From contig NW_003132352.1 in assembly GCF_000003605.2 (NCBI RefSeq), positions 123,173-145,893 of the forward strand: a stretch of DNA of 22,721 nucleotides. Reading direction: 5' to 3'. The position numbers and the translations under genes are program-made. Source of the stretch: Saccoglossus kowalevskii. Taxonomy: Eukaryota > Hemichordata > Enteropneusta > Harrimaniidae. Shown in pieces: positions 7,155 to 15,833 of this stretch. The notes beneath the pieces were generated by a model, which was given only the letters and a program-made list of their open reading frames with translations, searched no databases and had not been told where the DNA came from. Position 1 is the stretch's first letter. Every line of letters starts with the position of its first letter.

Positions 7155-9835
7155 CTGAAACGCACCCAAACCTGAAAATCGATGGCAACTCGGGTTGGTC
7201 TCATCACATAATTTCTTACCTTGTTCTTGACCGCAGTATGCTTGGCTATGAACTTCCACATTCCCACGCTTATGGGAATAGTGCATCATGGGTAATACTG
7301 TATTGATCGAGTTGAAACAAACATGGCTACCGTAATGCCTGTTGTTCGACTACATCGCTTGTGTTTCTCTTTCTATCTTAGAGTTCTCTGTTTTCTTTTA
7401 TTTATTTTTATTTCAATTAAACAGCGATTTGGCTGTGGCCATACATTTAGTCATTGTCGAATGTTTTTCTCGAATTGGTTGATTGTCATAGTAACATATG
7501 CTAAGTACAATTAAACGTCCCAAATTGAACAGTAGTCATTTCTAAGGTTCAAAATAAACAAACGTGAACATTTAATTAAGTTTAATTCCTTCAGTTAAAA
7601 ATTGAGTTTCCAAAATAAATAAATAATAACATGTACCCTCATGTATACTTCAAGTTTTTATTAAAACAAGCTCTTATTTTCCCAGCATCAAGATGGCTCT
7701 GCCAACTCTTGTTTTATTTTTTGCAGGAAATAACTACATTAACAGGAACCCCAAGTTCAGGTAGAGGGACTATCTCCACCAGTGAGGAAAACTTATCAGA
7801 TATCTTGCCTCCGCCATCACCAGAAGATACTAACCGTTATACTCCAGGTAAAAAAATTGACTGAAATTCAAGATTTCAAAATTTGATTTTCAACTCAGAT
7901 TGCAGCTACAGGAACTGTGCTGCTTTCACTCATTAAACTCATTCGAGAGGTGTTGAAATACAGTTTTGAATCAAATGAAATTGTTCGGATCTATTAACAA
8001 TTTTCCATGATTACACATAGTGTTGAAAGAGGTGTACCACTGAGGCTTGAGATTCCTTTTAAATCAAGTAGTACTTGATCTGATTGGAATGCACTGACTG
8101 GTTACACGATATCAAAACATGGTCAATGTAGTTTCATTTTTGTTCTCCGGCTTGCTCCATCAAAAATGTTGTATCGTATAATGCTCTAAAACACTTCCCA
8201 ACCAATGGGTCATTCAAAACAGAATAATACAGAGCATGATAGCATTTTGAACCTTTAATCTTGTATAAATAGTGTTCAATTACCAAACAAATGAATATAG
8301 AAGATGTACCTAATTATCATAATATATTGTTATGCAAATTAGTCACAGTGCTGTTTTTCTTGATAGAACACTGGCATGGAACGTGGATTAAACAAATATT
8401 TGATATATCCTAAAACTGTCAACAAAAATTTCAAGAATTCATGGTTAAAATCTAGTTGTGTTGATATATTGACAGTTTCCATAGTTTGTCTCTGCATGTA
8501 TTGACCAGGCACGGCCGAACACAAGCACCTGCAGACATTAACCAAGTTCCCCCTAAATTGACCATTTTCCGTTCACTGCGAGAATCACGCATTATGCGTG
8601 AAATCGAATGTAAAAACAAGACTAACGAAGGTCATAGCGTTGTAGTTAGCGTCAAACATCGCATGGGATTCGACAAACACGAAAGTATTTTTGGGATATT
8701 TCCATGCTTAATAATGTGCTGTACACATTTGATGATAGGCAATTTCGATGAAGTAATGGTTTTCGAAAGCAATATTCTTCTGTCGAAGATTGGCCGGTCG
8801 ATGTGAGCTACGAAATAAAGAAATTCAAGTTCAAAACCGAATTTACTCTTTTTGGTAGGATTTGAACTTGGGTCTACCAATCATGTGACCGATGCAACAA
8901 TCACTACACAAGCAGTTATAGAAGTCCTTGTAAACTTGACATAGCTGTGAAATAAAGTGTTAATAATTCTAAATTGAACTGTAAATACAAACACTGAATA
9001 CTCAAAACGACATCCATTCTCTGATAGAGTGAGTAAAACACATGGCCATGGCAATATTTAACTTGTTTTACTTCGTTATCTACATTTAGCTGGGTAATGT
9101 TTTCATTTCACATAGGAACTCGAGTAGATGTCTATGGTGAAGATGATGCGAGTAAAATATGTTCTATTCGATTATTGCCAACAAGTACATACAGAGAAGT
9201 GGCCAGAGGAATAAGTAAAAAGGTACATCAACCAAGATATTGTAGAAGCCTACTCTTAATTGTTGAGACAGTCAATCATAAATTGCATGAGAATGATTAT
9301 TGGTTTATTATGTAAAATTATGAAGCTATTGTCCCATGACACCATGAAATAGCATTCTTTTTTGTGTTACAGTGTCATATTTTGAGAAACTTGTCCTAAT
9401 ATTTTAAAAATATTTTTTGAACAATTCCATAGAACATAATTTTTTTAAAATCAATATTTTCTAAATAATTCAGGACAACAAAAAGTACCCAATCAGTATA
9501 ATATATAATTTGTTCAGCCTATGTCAACAGCCTACAATTTGAGATATGGCATAATATCCCTGTCGTAGTAACCTATGGTAAATTGTTATAACAGTGACAA
9601 AATAGACATATGAATATGAATGTTCCTTTGTATGTTTTAGGTATTTCAACAAACTGCTCTGAGTTCATTCACACTTACTTCAAAGACTCGTTTAATCAAC
9701 CTCCATGATGAACTTGGTTCCGGTGATTTGAAACTGGTTCTTGTGTCAGCTGATAATGGTAACCAGTGGAGTTGGCGTCTGCTCAAAGATGACGATAGTA
9801 TTGAGAGGAAAAATGAAGAAGACCTGTTTTATTAG
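290..9835 (+). CDS. MAP3K14: MAP3K14 (NIK)-like serine/threonine kinase, spliced, 5' partial
   Basis: Seen: ten exons (290-424, 871-1006, 1652-1789, 1897-2165, 2851-2995, 4163-5455, 5707-5783, 7727-7847, 9116-9222, 9641-9835) joined by GT-AG introns give 871 codons and a stop with no frame conflict. Numbering from the first visible codon: glycine-rich loop GSGKFG at 22-27, paired lysines AVKK at 42-45, catalytic HGDLKASN at 132-139, DFG at 152-154, MAPE at 179-182, then an acidic Ser-rich linker (275-706) and a C-terminal domain (772-871). Known of the family: NIK has HGD instead of HRD, a double lysine at the ATP site, and a conserved C-terminal domain ending in a W-S-W-R motif, also seen here. 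Vertebrate NIK phosphorylates IKK-alpha to drive p100 processing in non-canonical NF-kB signalling and is kept low by TRAF3. The N-terminal part that would hold a TRAF3 site is outside the window. MAP3K8 is the next closest family but lacks the HGD and C-terminal match. Confidence 0.9.
425..870 (+). other. Intron of the kinase gene
   Basis: GT-AG intron with a T-rich run near 500-513 and a C-run near 540-549. No exon or RNA gene is visible; the open frame to 646 is read-through from the upstream exon. Confidence 0.8.
871..1006 (+). CDS. MAP3K14: MAP3K14-like exon: helix C and beta-4/5 region
   Basis: The acceptor ctgatttcag ends at 870 and the donor gtgaga starts at 1007. It enters in phase 0 and leaves in phase 1. 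It encodes 45 residues; the AEE motif at residues 55-57 fits the helix C glutamate that pairs with the ATP-site lysine. The segment that follows (PELYGILRIG...FMKYIRG) aligns with the NIK hinge region in order and spacing. It is not an ATG-started ORF and is recognised only by homology and splice phase. Confidence 0.85.
1007..1651 (+). other. Intron of the kinase gene
   Basis: AT-rich GT-AG intron with no repeat family or gene that can be recognised. Confidence 0.8.
1652..1789 (+). CDS. MAP3K14: MAP3K14-like exon: helix E and catalytic loop
   Basis: The acceptor ttgctttacag ends at 1651 and the donor gtaatc starts at 1790; phase is 1 at both ends. It ends in ...YLHNKRIRHGDLK. The H-G-D triplet replaces the usual H-R-D of protein kinases, the signature of NIK among MAP3Ks. 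The upstream open frame from 1504 is intron and not coding. Confidence 0.88.
1897..2165 (+). CDS. MAP3K14: MAP3K14-like exon: DFG motif, activation segment, helix F
   Basis: The acceptor ttattccgtag ends at 1896 and the donor gtaagt starts at 2166. It enters in phase 1 and leaves in phase 0. It completes HGDLKASN, then gives VDFG, an activation segment containing QGTPVYMAPE, and KVDIWAFGCLILHMLSGQPPW, which matches the NIK helix F region (DVW...LHMLNG..PW). The threonine of the GTP motif is in the place of the family's activation-loop threonine. Confidence 0.9.
2500..2775 (+). repeat. Degenerate copy of the ~280-bp dispersed repeat with (GACCT)n inside
   Basis: Within an intron of the kinase gene. 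Phrases shared with other copies in this window include 'cacatatatttgttt', 'gaccattttgtttttaa', 'ttacaatcaaactt' and 'cattatacatcatgtca', in the same order as in the 3.2-kb and 15.2-kb copies. The copy is interrupted at about 2650-2683 by roughly seven tandem copies of the pentamer acctg. Confidence 0.65.
2650..2683. repeat. (ACCTG)n pentanucleotide microsatellite
   Basis: Perfect tandem pentamers of acctg, about seven units, ending in a one-base variant (acttg). It sits at the point where the flanking dispersed repeat reads 'tctttgac...', so it probably grew from the family's own 'ctctgacatg' phrase (inference). Confidence 0.85.
2851..2995 (+). CDS. MAP3K14: MAP3K14-like exon: C-lobe end of kinase domain
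   Basis: The acceptor ttcgtaacag ends at 2850 and the donor gtatgt starts at 2996. It enters in phase 0 and leaves in phase 1. It encodes 48 residues with N-E-P-P-L-N-E-I-P and N-R-N-P-A-N-R-P-T-A, which correspond to the EPPP..EIP and the final kinase helix (NPxxRPxA) of the MAP3K14/MAP3K8 group. Confidence 0.88.
3151..3960 (+). repeat. Dispersed hairpin-headed repeat, copy A, with ~280-bp internal units
   Basis: Lies in the intron before the long exon. It starts with a hairpin at 3151-3185 followed by 'acttatgtt' and a GT/CG-rich leader. After that come units in which 'atggccaaatggtggccat' (3329-3347) recurs in varied form near 3609, and 'gattcaaaatggccaactgg' (from 3471) recurs near 3755, a period of about 281 bp. 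Phrases such as 'agatggattttgttcaaac', 'ccatatctctgac' and 'cattatacatcatgtca' recur in every copy. It has no coding capacity, so it is a non-autonomous element or satellite-like repeat of unknown class. Confidence 0.75.
4163..5455 (+). CDS. MAP3K14: MAP3K14-like exon: long acidic/Ser-rich linker
   Basis: This 1293-nt exon enters and leaves in phase 1. The acceptor at 4162 (gattatag) was chosen because the stronger-looking tttacag at 4107 does not keep the frame. It encodes about 430 residues with low predicted order: an acidic tract of Glu/Asp near residue 326, Ser-Asp clusters, several SP sites, and a basic stretch TPRKKPLAKRS near residue 636 that could be a nuclear localisation signal. 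It has no recognisable domain. In vertebrate NIK the region between the kinase and the C-terminal domain is also proline/serine-rich but shorter. The ORF continues past the donor to 5502, which is intron read-through. Confidence 0.88.
5707..5783 (+). CDS. MAP3K14: MAP3K14-like short exon (25 codons)
   Basis: The acceptor tactctccag ends at 5706 and the donor gtaagt starts at 5784; it enters in phase 1 and leaves in phase 0. It encodes DLLNDVMYKTSPEEQLALW..., which resembles the vertebrate NIK segment with an E-L-F-L-N...S-x-E-E-Q motif before the serine-rich stretch. The match is short, so support comes mainly from splice sites and phase. Confidence 0.8.
5784..7726 (+). other. Long intron of the kinase gene with (TA)n
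   Basis: AT-rich GT-AG intron. A (TA)n run occupies about 7116-7151. Both sides of it (7040-7330) are more GC-rich and CpG-containing than the rest, but no transposon or exon is recognised there. Open frames on the - strand at 7038-7289 run through the TA repeat and are not credible genes. Confidence 0.75.
7116..7151. repeat. (TA)n microsatellite
   Basis: An uninterrupted alternating TA run of about 36 bases inside the long intron. Confidence 0.95.
7727..7847 (+). CDS. MAP3K14: MAP3K14-like exon: Ser/Thr/Pro-rich linker
   Basis: The acceptor ttattttttgcag ends at 7726 and the donor gtaaaa starts at 7848; it enters in phase 0 and leaves in phase 1. It encodes 40 residues rich in Ser, Thr and Pro (TLTGTPSSGRG..., LPPPSPED), with no domain. 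It joins in frame to both neighbours. Confidence 0.82.
8486..8806 (+). other. Unrecognised open frame inside an intron
   Basis: 106 codons are open on the + strand in the intron 7848-9115, in a patch richer in CpG than the rest of the intron (8500-8800). The translated sequence shows no domain, signal or membrane pattern I recognise, and it is on the same strand as the kinase gene. It ends just before a tRNA-like stretch. It may be the body of an old repeat; coding is unlikely. Confidence 0.2.
8853..8920 (-). repeat. tRNA-like sequence, probably tRNA-derived SINE remnant
   Basis: Read on the - strand it gives a box A-like 'tgtgtagtgattg', a mid-part 'gcatcggtcacatgattgg' where an anticodon arm would be, and 'agttcaaatcctacc', close to the Pol III B-box consensus ggttcaanncc. 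The anticodon stem pairs only with G-T wobbles and an 8-base loop, so an active tRNA is unlikely. It sits in an intron, opposite to the gene's direction. Confidence 0.45.
9116..9222 (+). CDS. MAP3K14: MAP3K14-like exon: first half of C-terminal domain
   Basis: The acceptor atttcacatag ends at 9115 and the donor gtacat starts at 9223; it enters in phase 1 and leaves in phase 0. It encodes GTRVDVYGEDD...STYREVARGISKK. This aligns with the vertebrate NIK C-terminal domain (G-V-K-V..., V-G-D-I-A-T-G-I-S-S) in spacing and in the ARGIS/ATGIS motif. The longer open frame from 9097 to 9315 overruns both splice sites. Confidence 0.88.
9641..9835 (+). CDS. MAP3K14: MAP3K14-like terminal exon with stop codon
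   Basis: The acceptor tttgtatgttttag ends at 9640; the frame stays open for 64 codons to TAG at 9833-9835. It encodes the second half of the C-terminal domain, including WSWRLL near the end, the same W-S-W-R signature as vertebrate NIK. In NIK this region binds IKK-alpha and p100. The protein runs about 17 residues past the tryptophan motif with a charged tail. Confidence 0.9.
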   Translation, partial: VFQQTALSSFTLTSKTRLINLHDELGSGDLKLVLVSADNGNQWSWRLLKDDDSIERKNEEDLFY

Positions 9836-11453
9836 AATTTAAACTCATCTTGAATGATTAATAGGATATCGTAATTTAGCAAATTGTTTATTTAATCTAC
9901 TTCCTGAATATGAGAGAAAGTTCTCCCAACTTGACACATTTAATGTCAAAGTCAACTTCAGGCATCATCCATAGAATAGTCTGCTCTGTTGTGAAGCAAT
10001 TGTTTGTCAAAAACCATGTGCAATGCCATGCCATAATTGAATTTCAGTGAAAATTACACAAAATGTTAACAAAATTAGCCTAATTTGAGCAGGAAAAGAT
10101 TTAATGCTCAATGGAAGACATCTCGTCTCTTGACACAAGGGTATGGCATCATCTTCTCACCCGCGAGTTTTCAGGAAATGATATTTAAGTCCTAATTCCA
10201 TTGAATATTAAATATTTTTGAATTATATTAATTCATTTATTACAAATAAATAAAAATAGCTAAGTATAAATAAGAACCTTGTTCACTAAAAAGAATTAAT
10301 CAGAAAATGAACACTTTCATGCCTGTTATGTTGATTTGTGTAAAAGCAGTTTGGCATGAAGGTAAACAATGAAATTCTTCATTGCTAGAAATTATTCTTA
10401 GATAATCATTGCATTAAATATGTTTCATGACTATGAAAGCAGTGTTTGAAATTACTACCCGCCCAGCACCGATTTGGTGAAAATCTAAAGTGACTAGCCC
10501 TGTGGTCCAGTAGACTTTTTGAGAAAATGAAAAAAACAATTTATTTTACAAAAATAATGACTACGTATGTATGATTGTTGTCAAAATTATGTACCTAGAG
10601 TTCTGATGTGATTATTTTGACACATGCAACAGGTATAAACAACAGCAATTCATGAAGGATGTATGATTTAGCAAACTCTCACACTATGCGTGATTTGAAC
10701 TCTCACATTATGCTAGAGTTCCAGTTGACCCTACCTTTTCAGAGCTGTAGTTGACATATAGTTCTGATTGGTGCTTTACACTGTATTTAGAAAATGTGGA
10801 GACAAATGCTTCAATTCATCATTAACTGATGTAGATGCTCTCTAAGATTATGAAAATTAAATGAAAGTCACTGTAAAATGAATAAAATATTGAAAACATT
10901 AACATGGCTGGTAAAGTTTCCTGCCCTGTGCGATAAAATTTGACAAATTTCAAACACTGTAAGTGAAATATTAATGCATGGCCAAATCAATTATATAAAT
11001 AATATTTTAGCTTTTGAAACTATTTGTAAATAAATTGCAGTTTCAATAGATAGAATTGTGCTCATACATAAGCGATAGAATGTGTTCTGATATAAAAAAA
11101 AAATGCACTGACGTAATATGTGCCTAGTTCACCCTAATGATAGTACTATGACTACAACATAATCTAAAAGTCATAGCAAAAAACATCCGTTCCAAATGTG
11201 ATGTCAATGAAGATTTAATTTCAGTGGTTCTCCTGCACCAGGTGAACTTGATATAATGACAACTTTAATACAAATGTGCAACAGTTGCCATCATTATAAT
11301 TAACAATCGATGGCAAAAAAAATAATTTAACAGGAGGATTTCACAAAAATACTACCAAAAAAAAACAAAAAAAAATGAATATTCTCTCTTCATATTACTT
11401 GCATATTTTTACATTAACACAGAAACTAAAATATGTAAAGACAATTCACAAAG
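9836..11453 (+). other. 3' UTR and intergenic stretch of the kinase gene
   Basis: AT-rich, with no open frame longer than 60 codons and no recognised repeat, running to the assembly gap. Overlapping poly(A) signals lie at 10245-10254 and another at 10881-10886. The transcript probably ends after one of these, but the cleavage site cannot be told from the sequence. Confidence 0.6.
10245..10254 (+). promoter_or_regulatory. Candidate poly(A) signals of the kinase gene
   Basis: Two overlapping AATAAA hexamers lie about 410 bases after the stop codon, the first such signals downstream. AATAAA at 10881-10886 is an alternative. In DNA this AT-rich, chance occurrence is common. Confidence 0.4.
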
Positions 11454-11503
11454 NNNNNNNNNNNNNNNNNNNNNNNNNNNNNNNNNNNNNNNNNNNNNNN
11501 NNN
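11454..11503. other. Assembly gap (50 N)
   Basis: Exactly 50 unknown bases. The true gap size may differ, and the 5' limit of the retrotransposon that follows is hidden by it. Confidence 1.
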
Positions 11504-12043
11504 TAGTGACGACTATGGACAGAATAGTATGTATGTTGCATGTACATATACCCACAACATGTCAAAACAATAGCTCAATTTAGATTAAGTTGTCATAAAC
11601 TTGCCATCGAAAACGGTCGTTATACAAAACCAAAAACACCAGTGGAAGACAGGTTATGCTCCCATTGTAACGAAGTTGAAAATGAGGAACATCATTTAAT
11701 ACATTGTAAATTGTACACAAAACAAAGAGACGCAATGTTTCACACTATCAACAGTGTATAAAATGCAAATTTCCTGAATTTGGATAAAGAAAAACAATTT
11801 AAACATATCTTACAATCAAAAGATAAAGATACTATTATAGCCCTCTATGTGTACTTGAGTAACAGTAAATGAACAAACAAAAGAATACACTCAGTCACAC
11901 TTATTTAACTTTTTATTTACTCAACTTTCGCCTACTTACTTTTTTTTAGTTATACATTATTAACTTTATTATATTTTAAACACCAAATTAGAAATGTAAA
12001 ATTTTCTACACGGTTGTAATAAAGCTGTTATCTATCTATCTAT
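11504..12043 (+). mobile_element. 3' end of a dead non-LTR retrotransposon
   Basis: The frame at 11540-11872 encodes the C-terminal tail of a non-LTR ORF2: R-L-x-x-H-K-L-A-I-E-N-G-R-Y, then the cysteine/histidine motif C-S-H-C...H-H-L-I-H-C. It carries one in-frame TAA at 11759-11761, after which the same frame continues with D-K-E-K-Q-F...S-K-D-K-D-T-I-I-A-L-Y to a TGA at 11870-11872. After a short UTR come AATAAA at 12018-12023 and a (TCTA)n tail to about 12043, the usual microsatellite end of such elements. It is 5' truncated or hidden by the gap. Confidence 0.8.
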
Positions 12044-12479
12044 ACCCATCTCATCTGGAGATGCATTTAATATACAACATAATATACAGTTTTTTGGTTT
12101 GTTAATAACTGCCATGTTTCATCATCCTAGTGGTGGCAGCAAATCGACAACCACATTTGGCAAAAACACAAAACACCATCTGGACCATTGGAATGTGTAT
12201 ATCACAAATGTTACCTACAGCGCTATTCTGTCCTGCAATATATCGGCCATTTTACTTATTTTCCAAATTGTTAACTTAACTTAAGTTAATATATTGTAAT
12301 TCATTTCTAATTGAAGGATATGTATGAGAATTCTTGTGTTTTAGTGAATATAGCTGTCATAAAATTCAGCATACTTAATAGAAATAAAATGATACCAAAA
12401 CACAAATTTAATTGTTTACACTGTGTTGTTATTCATATGCGAAGCACACAATGAGAGTCTTTGCAGTTGGTGCGTCTAT

Positions 12480-13140
12480 GTATGTGTGCGCGTGTGTCAG
12501 TTCCACTGATATCAGATTTTAATGAAAATTTGGTACATAACTGTGCAGTCCTTATTTGTTTTTGGTTGAAATCTGTGCATATTAATTAGGCAATTTTAAA
12601 GATTTTCACTTGTTTCTTATGTACATTTTGTACTATTAAACAGACTTAAATGAAACTAGGTAATACTCTAGGATAATGCACAGACCTGATTATTTTTTGG
12701 TTGAAATTTTGTGCACATTAATGACCTAATTTTCATTATTAATTAACCAACTTTAAGCATAGTACATAAAGGCTCTGTGATGATGTGCAGACTTAATTAG
12801 TTTTTAGTTGAAATCCATATATCTACCTAATTTGCATATTAATTAACCAATTGGTTGAAAGGACATATTAATTATGTAATTTGCATAATTGGCCATTTTA
12901 AACATTTTCACTTGTTCCATTCAACAGATTTTAATGAAACATGGTACATAGATGCTTGATTTCTTTTTGGATGAAATATGTTAATACTAATTTGCATATA
13001 AAAACATGTTCATTTTAGGGTTAAATTTTGTGCTCACTAATTACCTAATTTGCATAATTTATAGGTACATAGGTACTTTTAAATAAGCCACAGTTCTGAC
13101 AACTTAAGTGTTGAAATCCATGCATATTAATCAAAGTCAT
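12480..13140 (+). repeat. Degenerate tandem array of ~110-160-bp units
   Basis: The phrase ttttggttgaaat (with variants) occurs near 12560, 12694, 12804, 12964 and 13107, each time followed by a 'gcatattaat'-like phrase. 'cagattttaatgaaa..tggtacata' occurs near 12512 and 12923. Four 'taatttgcat' phrases lie at about 12830-13055. There is no coding capacity. It begins with a GT/CG-rich stretch like the leader of the other repeat family, so the two may be related. Confidence 0.6.
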
Positions 13141-13217
13141 CATATATGGTCATTATTTCCCTAAATAATTATTATTGTTGAAACATAGCTACTTGGAACC
13201 ACCCTAATCATTTTCTC

Positions 13218-13338
13218 TATTAGAAGCACATGTGCTTACTGTAAAATAGGGCAAAGACCAGTATATAGTCAAAATAAGACATTCAATAAATAAATAAATA
13301 CAGTGCTTTTTATGTGCAATGAAGATGTGCTTCTAATA
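13218..13338. repeat. Short inverted repeat pair
   Basis: A 14-base perfect inverted repeat (tattagaagcacat at 13218-13231 and its complement at 13325-13338) bounds 121 bp. It may be a small MITE-like remnant; no clear target duplication is seen. Confidence 0.35.
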
Positions 13339-13539
13339 TAGTAAATACAGTATTCCTATGTTGTACTTCATGCCTCCAGCACACATAAGTTCTTTCTAAG
13401 CCTTCTTTGATTTTGTTTATTGTAAATTTCACTGTTATATGATTTTGTCATTTATGGGGATTGAATTTCACAAAAAAATCATGCTTCCTCATTGAATGTG
13501 AAACTCATCTTAAATAAAGACATATTCGGATGTAGTCAG

Positions 13540-14609
13540 AAAACTTATGTATATGTGTGTGTGTATATCTGTCCATCCACACCTGTATTTTGGACATGCC
13601 TGGGTCCATGAAACTTCACACACACATCATATATCTTAGGAAACATATGCACATGCATTTTTGTTATGATCTGATTCAAGATGGCTAAATGGCAGCCATT
13701 TTTATGGTAAAAATTCGTACAAACAAAGTATTTTTGCCATTCTGGAAGCAGATCTTGGGTATATATTGATGGACTTTATACAAACTTGATACATATATTG
13801 GATATTAAAGGATCTTGGTGTCAGTTATTGCGTTTTTCAGATCGTATTCGAAATGTGGTTTTGGAGATTTATCACTGACATGCCTTGATCGATCATGTTC
13901 AGACTTTTTATACATATTATACATCTTGCAGCACACATGTATGTATATTTGTTTGATCATCTTATTCAAAGTGACTGAACATTTTAATGCAGAAATTTTA
14001 ATGTTAAAAATGTAGCAAAATCAAGTATCATGGATCTCGACTATGTATGATTGAATTTTATTCATTGACAAACATTTTTCAAATCAGATTCAAAATGGCC
14101 AACTGGTTCTGGAGCTGTATCTCCAATGTACCATGACTTTAGTACAATCTTTAGCTGCACATTTGTATGTATATTTGTATGATTGAAGATGACCAAATGG
14201 CGGCAATTTTATCATTACAATTCATCAAAAATCAGCTTTTCTTCAATTCAAGGATCTGCTTTAAATTTATGGATTTTATTCAAACTTAATACATACATTG
14301 AACATTATACAACCTTGATCCATGTCATTCTTATTTTTCAGATTGGATTAAAAATGTTTCAATGAATGTGGTTCCAGTACCATATCTCTGACATTTCATG
14401 ACTGATCATGTTATAGATGCACCATACGTTAGTCACACATAATAATTTATTTGACGATCCAATGCAAGATGGTTTAATGCTGGCATTTATATAAATGTTG
14501 AAAATCCATCAAAATCAAGCATTTCTACCAAATCAGACCCAGATCTTGGTGGTACATGTACATTCACCATCTTGGTACATACATTGAACATATATATGAT
14601 TTTATTTTT
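13540..14609 (+). repeat. Dispersed ~280-bp repeat, copy B cluster
   Basis: It carries the family phrases in order: a GT-rich leader, 'cacctgtattttggacatgcctgg', 'cttcacacacacatcatat', 'gattcaagatggctaaatgg' near 13675, then further units with 'gaagatgaccaaatggcggc' near 14187 and 'caagatggtttaatgctgg' near 14468 (about 280 bp apart). It is more diverged than copies A and C. Short open frames across it are chance. Confidence 0.7.
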
Positions 14610-14645
14610 AGTCCCCGTTCGGACTCGGTCCGAAAACGGGGACTT
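14610..14645. repeat. Hairpin head of the dispersed repeat family
   Basis: agtccccgtt-cggac pairs with gtccg-aaaacggggact around a 3-base loop, with a 2-base bulge. It is followed by 'acttatgtt' exactly as at 3151-3185. The inner stem is cggac/gtccg here and cgaac/gttcg at 3161, so both copies still pair. Confidence 0.8.
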
Positions 14646-14650
14646 ATGTT

Positions 14651-15133
14651 GTCACACGCAACGTAATATTACCGTAATTGGTATAGTACAGGTGTGATGG
14701 TTCAAATACCAAAATGGCAACAGTAACAGAAAGACTTCCCTGGCGGCGATGATAAAATACGAACACGGAGCCAACAGATGATGTTTCAACTGGTACTGGT
14801 ATTATTATACCCTGCAAACAGCAAGTACAGTAACGCGGTAAAACTCCACTACTCCAATGACTAGATACTTAAACTCCAATACAATTCAACGAGATCTTCG
14901 ATCTGAACTCAGTGCTGAACAACTCCCCTATATATACCTCCACTGTCTATAAATAGATCATTACATCAGCATACATAATGAGTCTGGCACTTACTACACA
15001 TTTTTGGAATGTTCCATCACCTTCTATTGCCTGCTACAGTGTTCTATTACCTATTCAACCAGTTTCTAAAAAAAATCTAGAATATTCCACCCAGACACAG
15101 TACGGTTCTAGAACATTCTCAGTGACACGGAAG
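14651..15133. other. Unassigned stretch between hairpin and copy C
   Basis: About 480 bp that differ in composition from the flanking repeats. It lies between 'gacttatgtt' (14641-14650) and the near-identical 'gacatatgtt' (15153-15162), as if inserted between the hairpin head and the body of a repeat. It holds no gene and no terminal inverted repeat that I can see. Confidence 0.4.
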
Positions 15134-15833
15134 TGGTAAATAAGTCGTATGCGACATATGTTCTGACCTCTGTGTGTCCGTGCGTCCATGCGTGTGTGCA
15201 AGCTTCTGGACCTGTATCTTAAAAATGCCTGGACCAATCACGATCAAACGTCACACATACATCATACATGATATTATACATGTGCACATCAATTTGTTTC
15301 AAGATCTGATTCAAGATGGCCGAATGATGGCCATTTTTGTACTGAAAAATCATCAAAATCAAGCATTTCTCGGCTGTTTACAGATGGATTTTGTTCAAAC
15401 TTGGTATATACATTGGACATTATGGTACCTTGATGCAAATTATTTTATAAGATTCAAAATAGCTGAATGGTGGCTCTAGTGCCATATCTCTGACTTGCTT
15501 TGACTGATTACGTTAACATTTTAAATATTCATTATACACCATGTCATTGATATACAGATATATTCAAAATGGCCGAATTGTGACTACTTTTGTGCTAAAA
15601 AATCATCAAATATCAAGCATTTCTGAAATTTATAGATGGATTTCGTACAAGCTTATAACATATATTAGACATGATAGGTTCCTGATGCACGACCTTAGTG
15701 TAGAGTATGCATTATGCAAATGATTTGTTCATATCTCATTGACCTCTGTATTTGACCTTTACATGTATGTTGTATTGTATTCACTACCTGAGCCATGGTG
15801 TGATGGCTGTACAATGGTAAATAAGTCGTATGC
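15134..15833 (+). repeat. Dispersed ~280-bp repeat, copy C, flanked by a 19-bp direct repeat
   Basis: The identical 19-mer tggtaaataagtcgtatgc lies at 15134-15152 and 15815-15833. Between them is a well-preserved copy of the family, close to copy A over 'ggacctgtatctta', 'atgatattatacat' and 'gattcaagatggcc' (15311-15324). Units recur near 15318 and 15571. The direct repeat may be a long target-site duplication. The insertion sits directly at the 3' end of the broken - strand gene. Confidence 0.65.

Noticed and set aside
7038-7289. - strand ORF
   Set aside because: Runs through the TA microsatellite and has no splice or domain support.
15055-15479. ORFs on both strands around 15.1-15.5 kb
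   Set aside because: They lie in the dispersed repeat family, and the other copies do not keep the frame.
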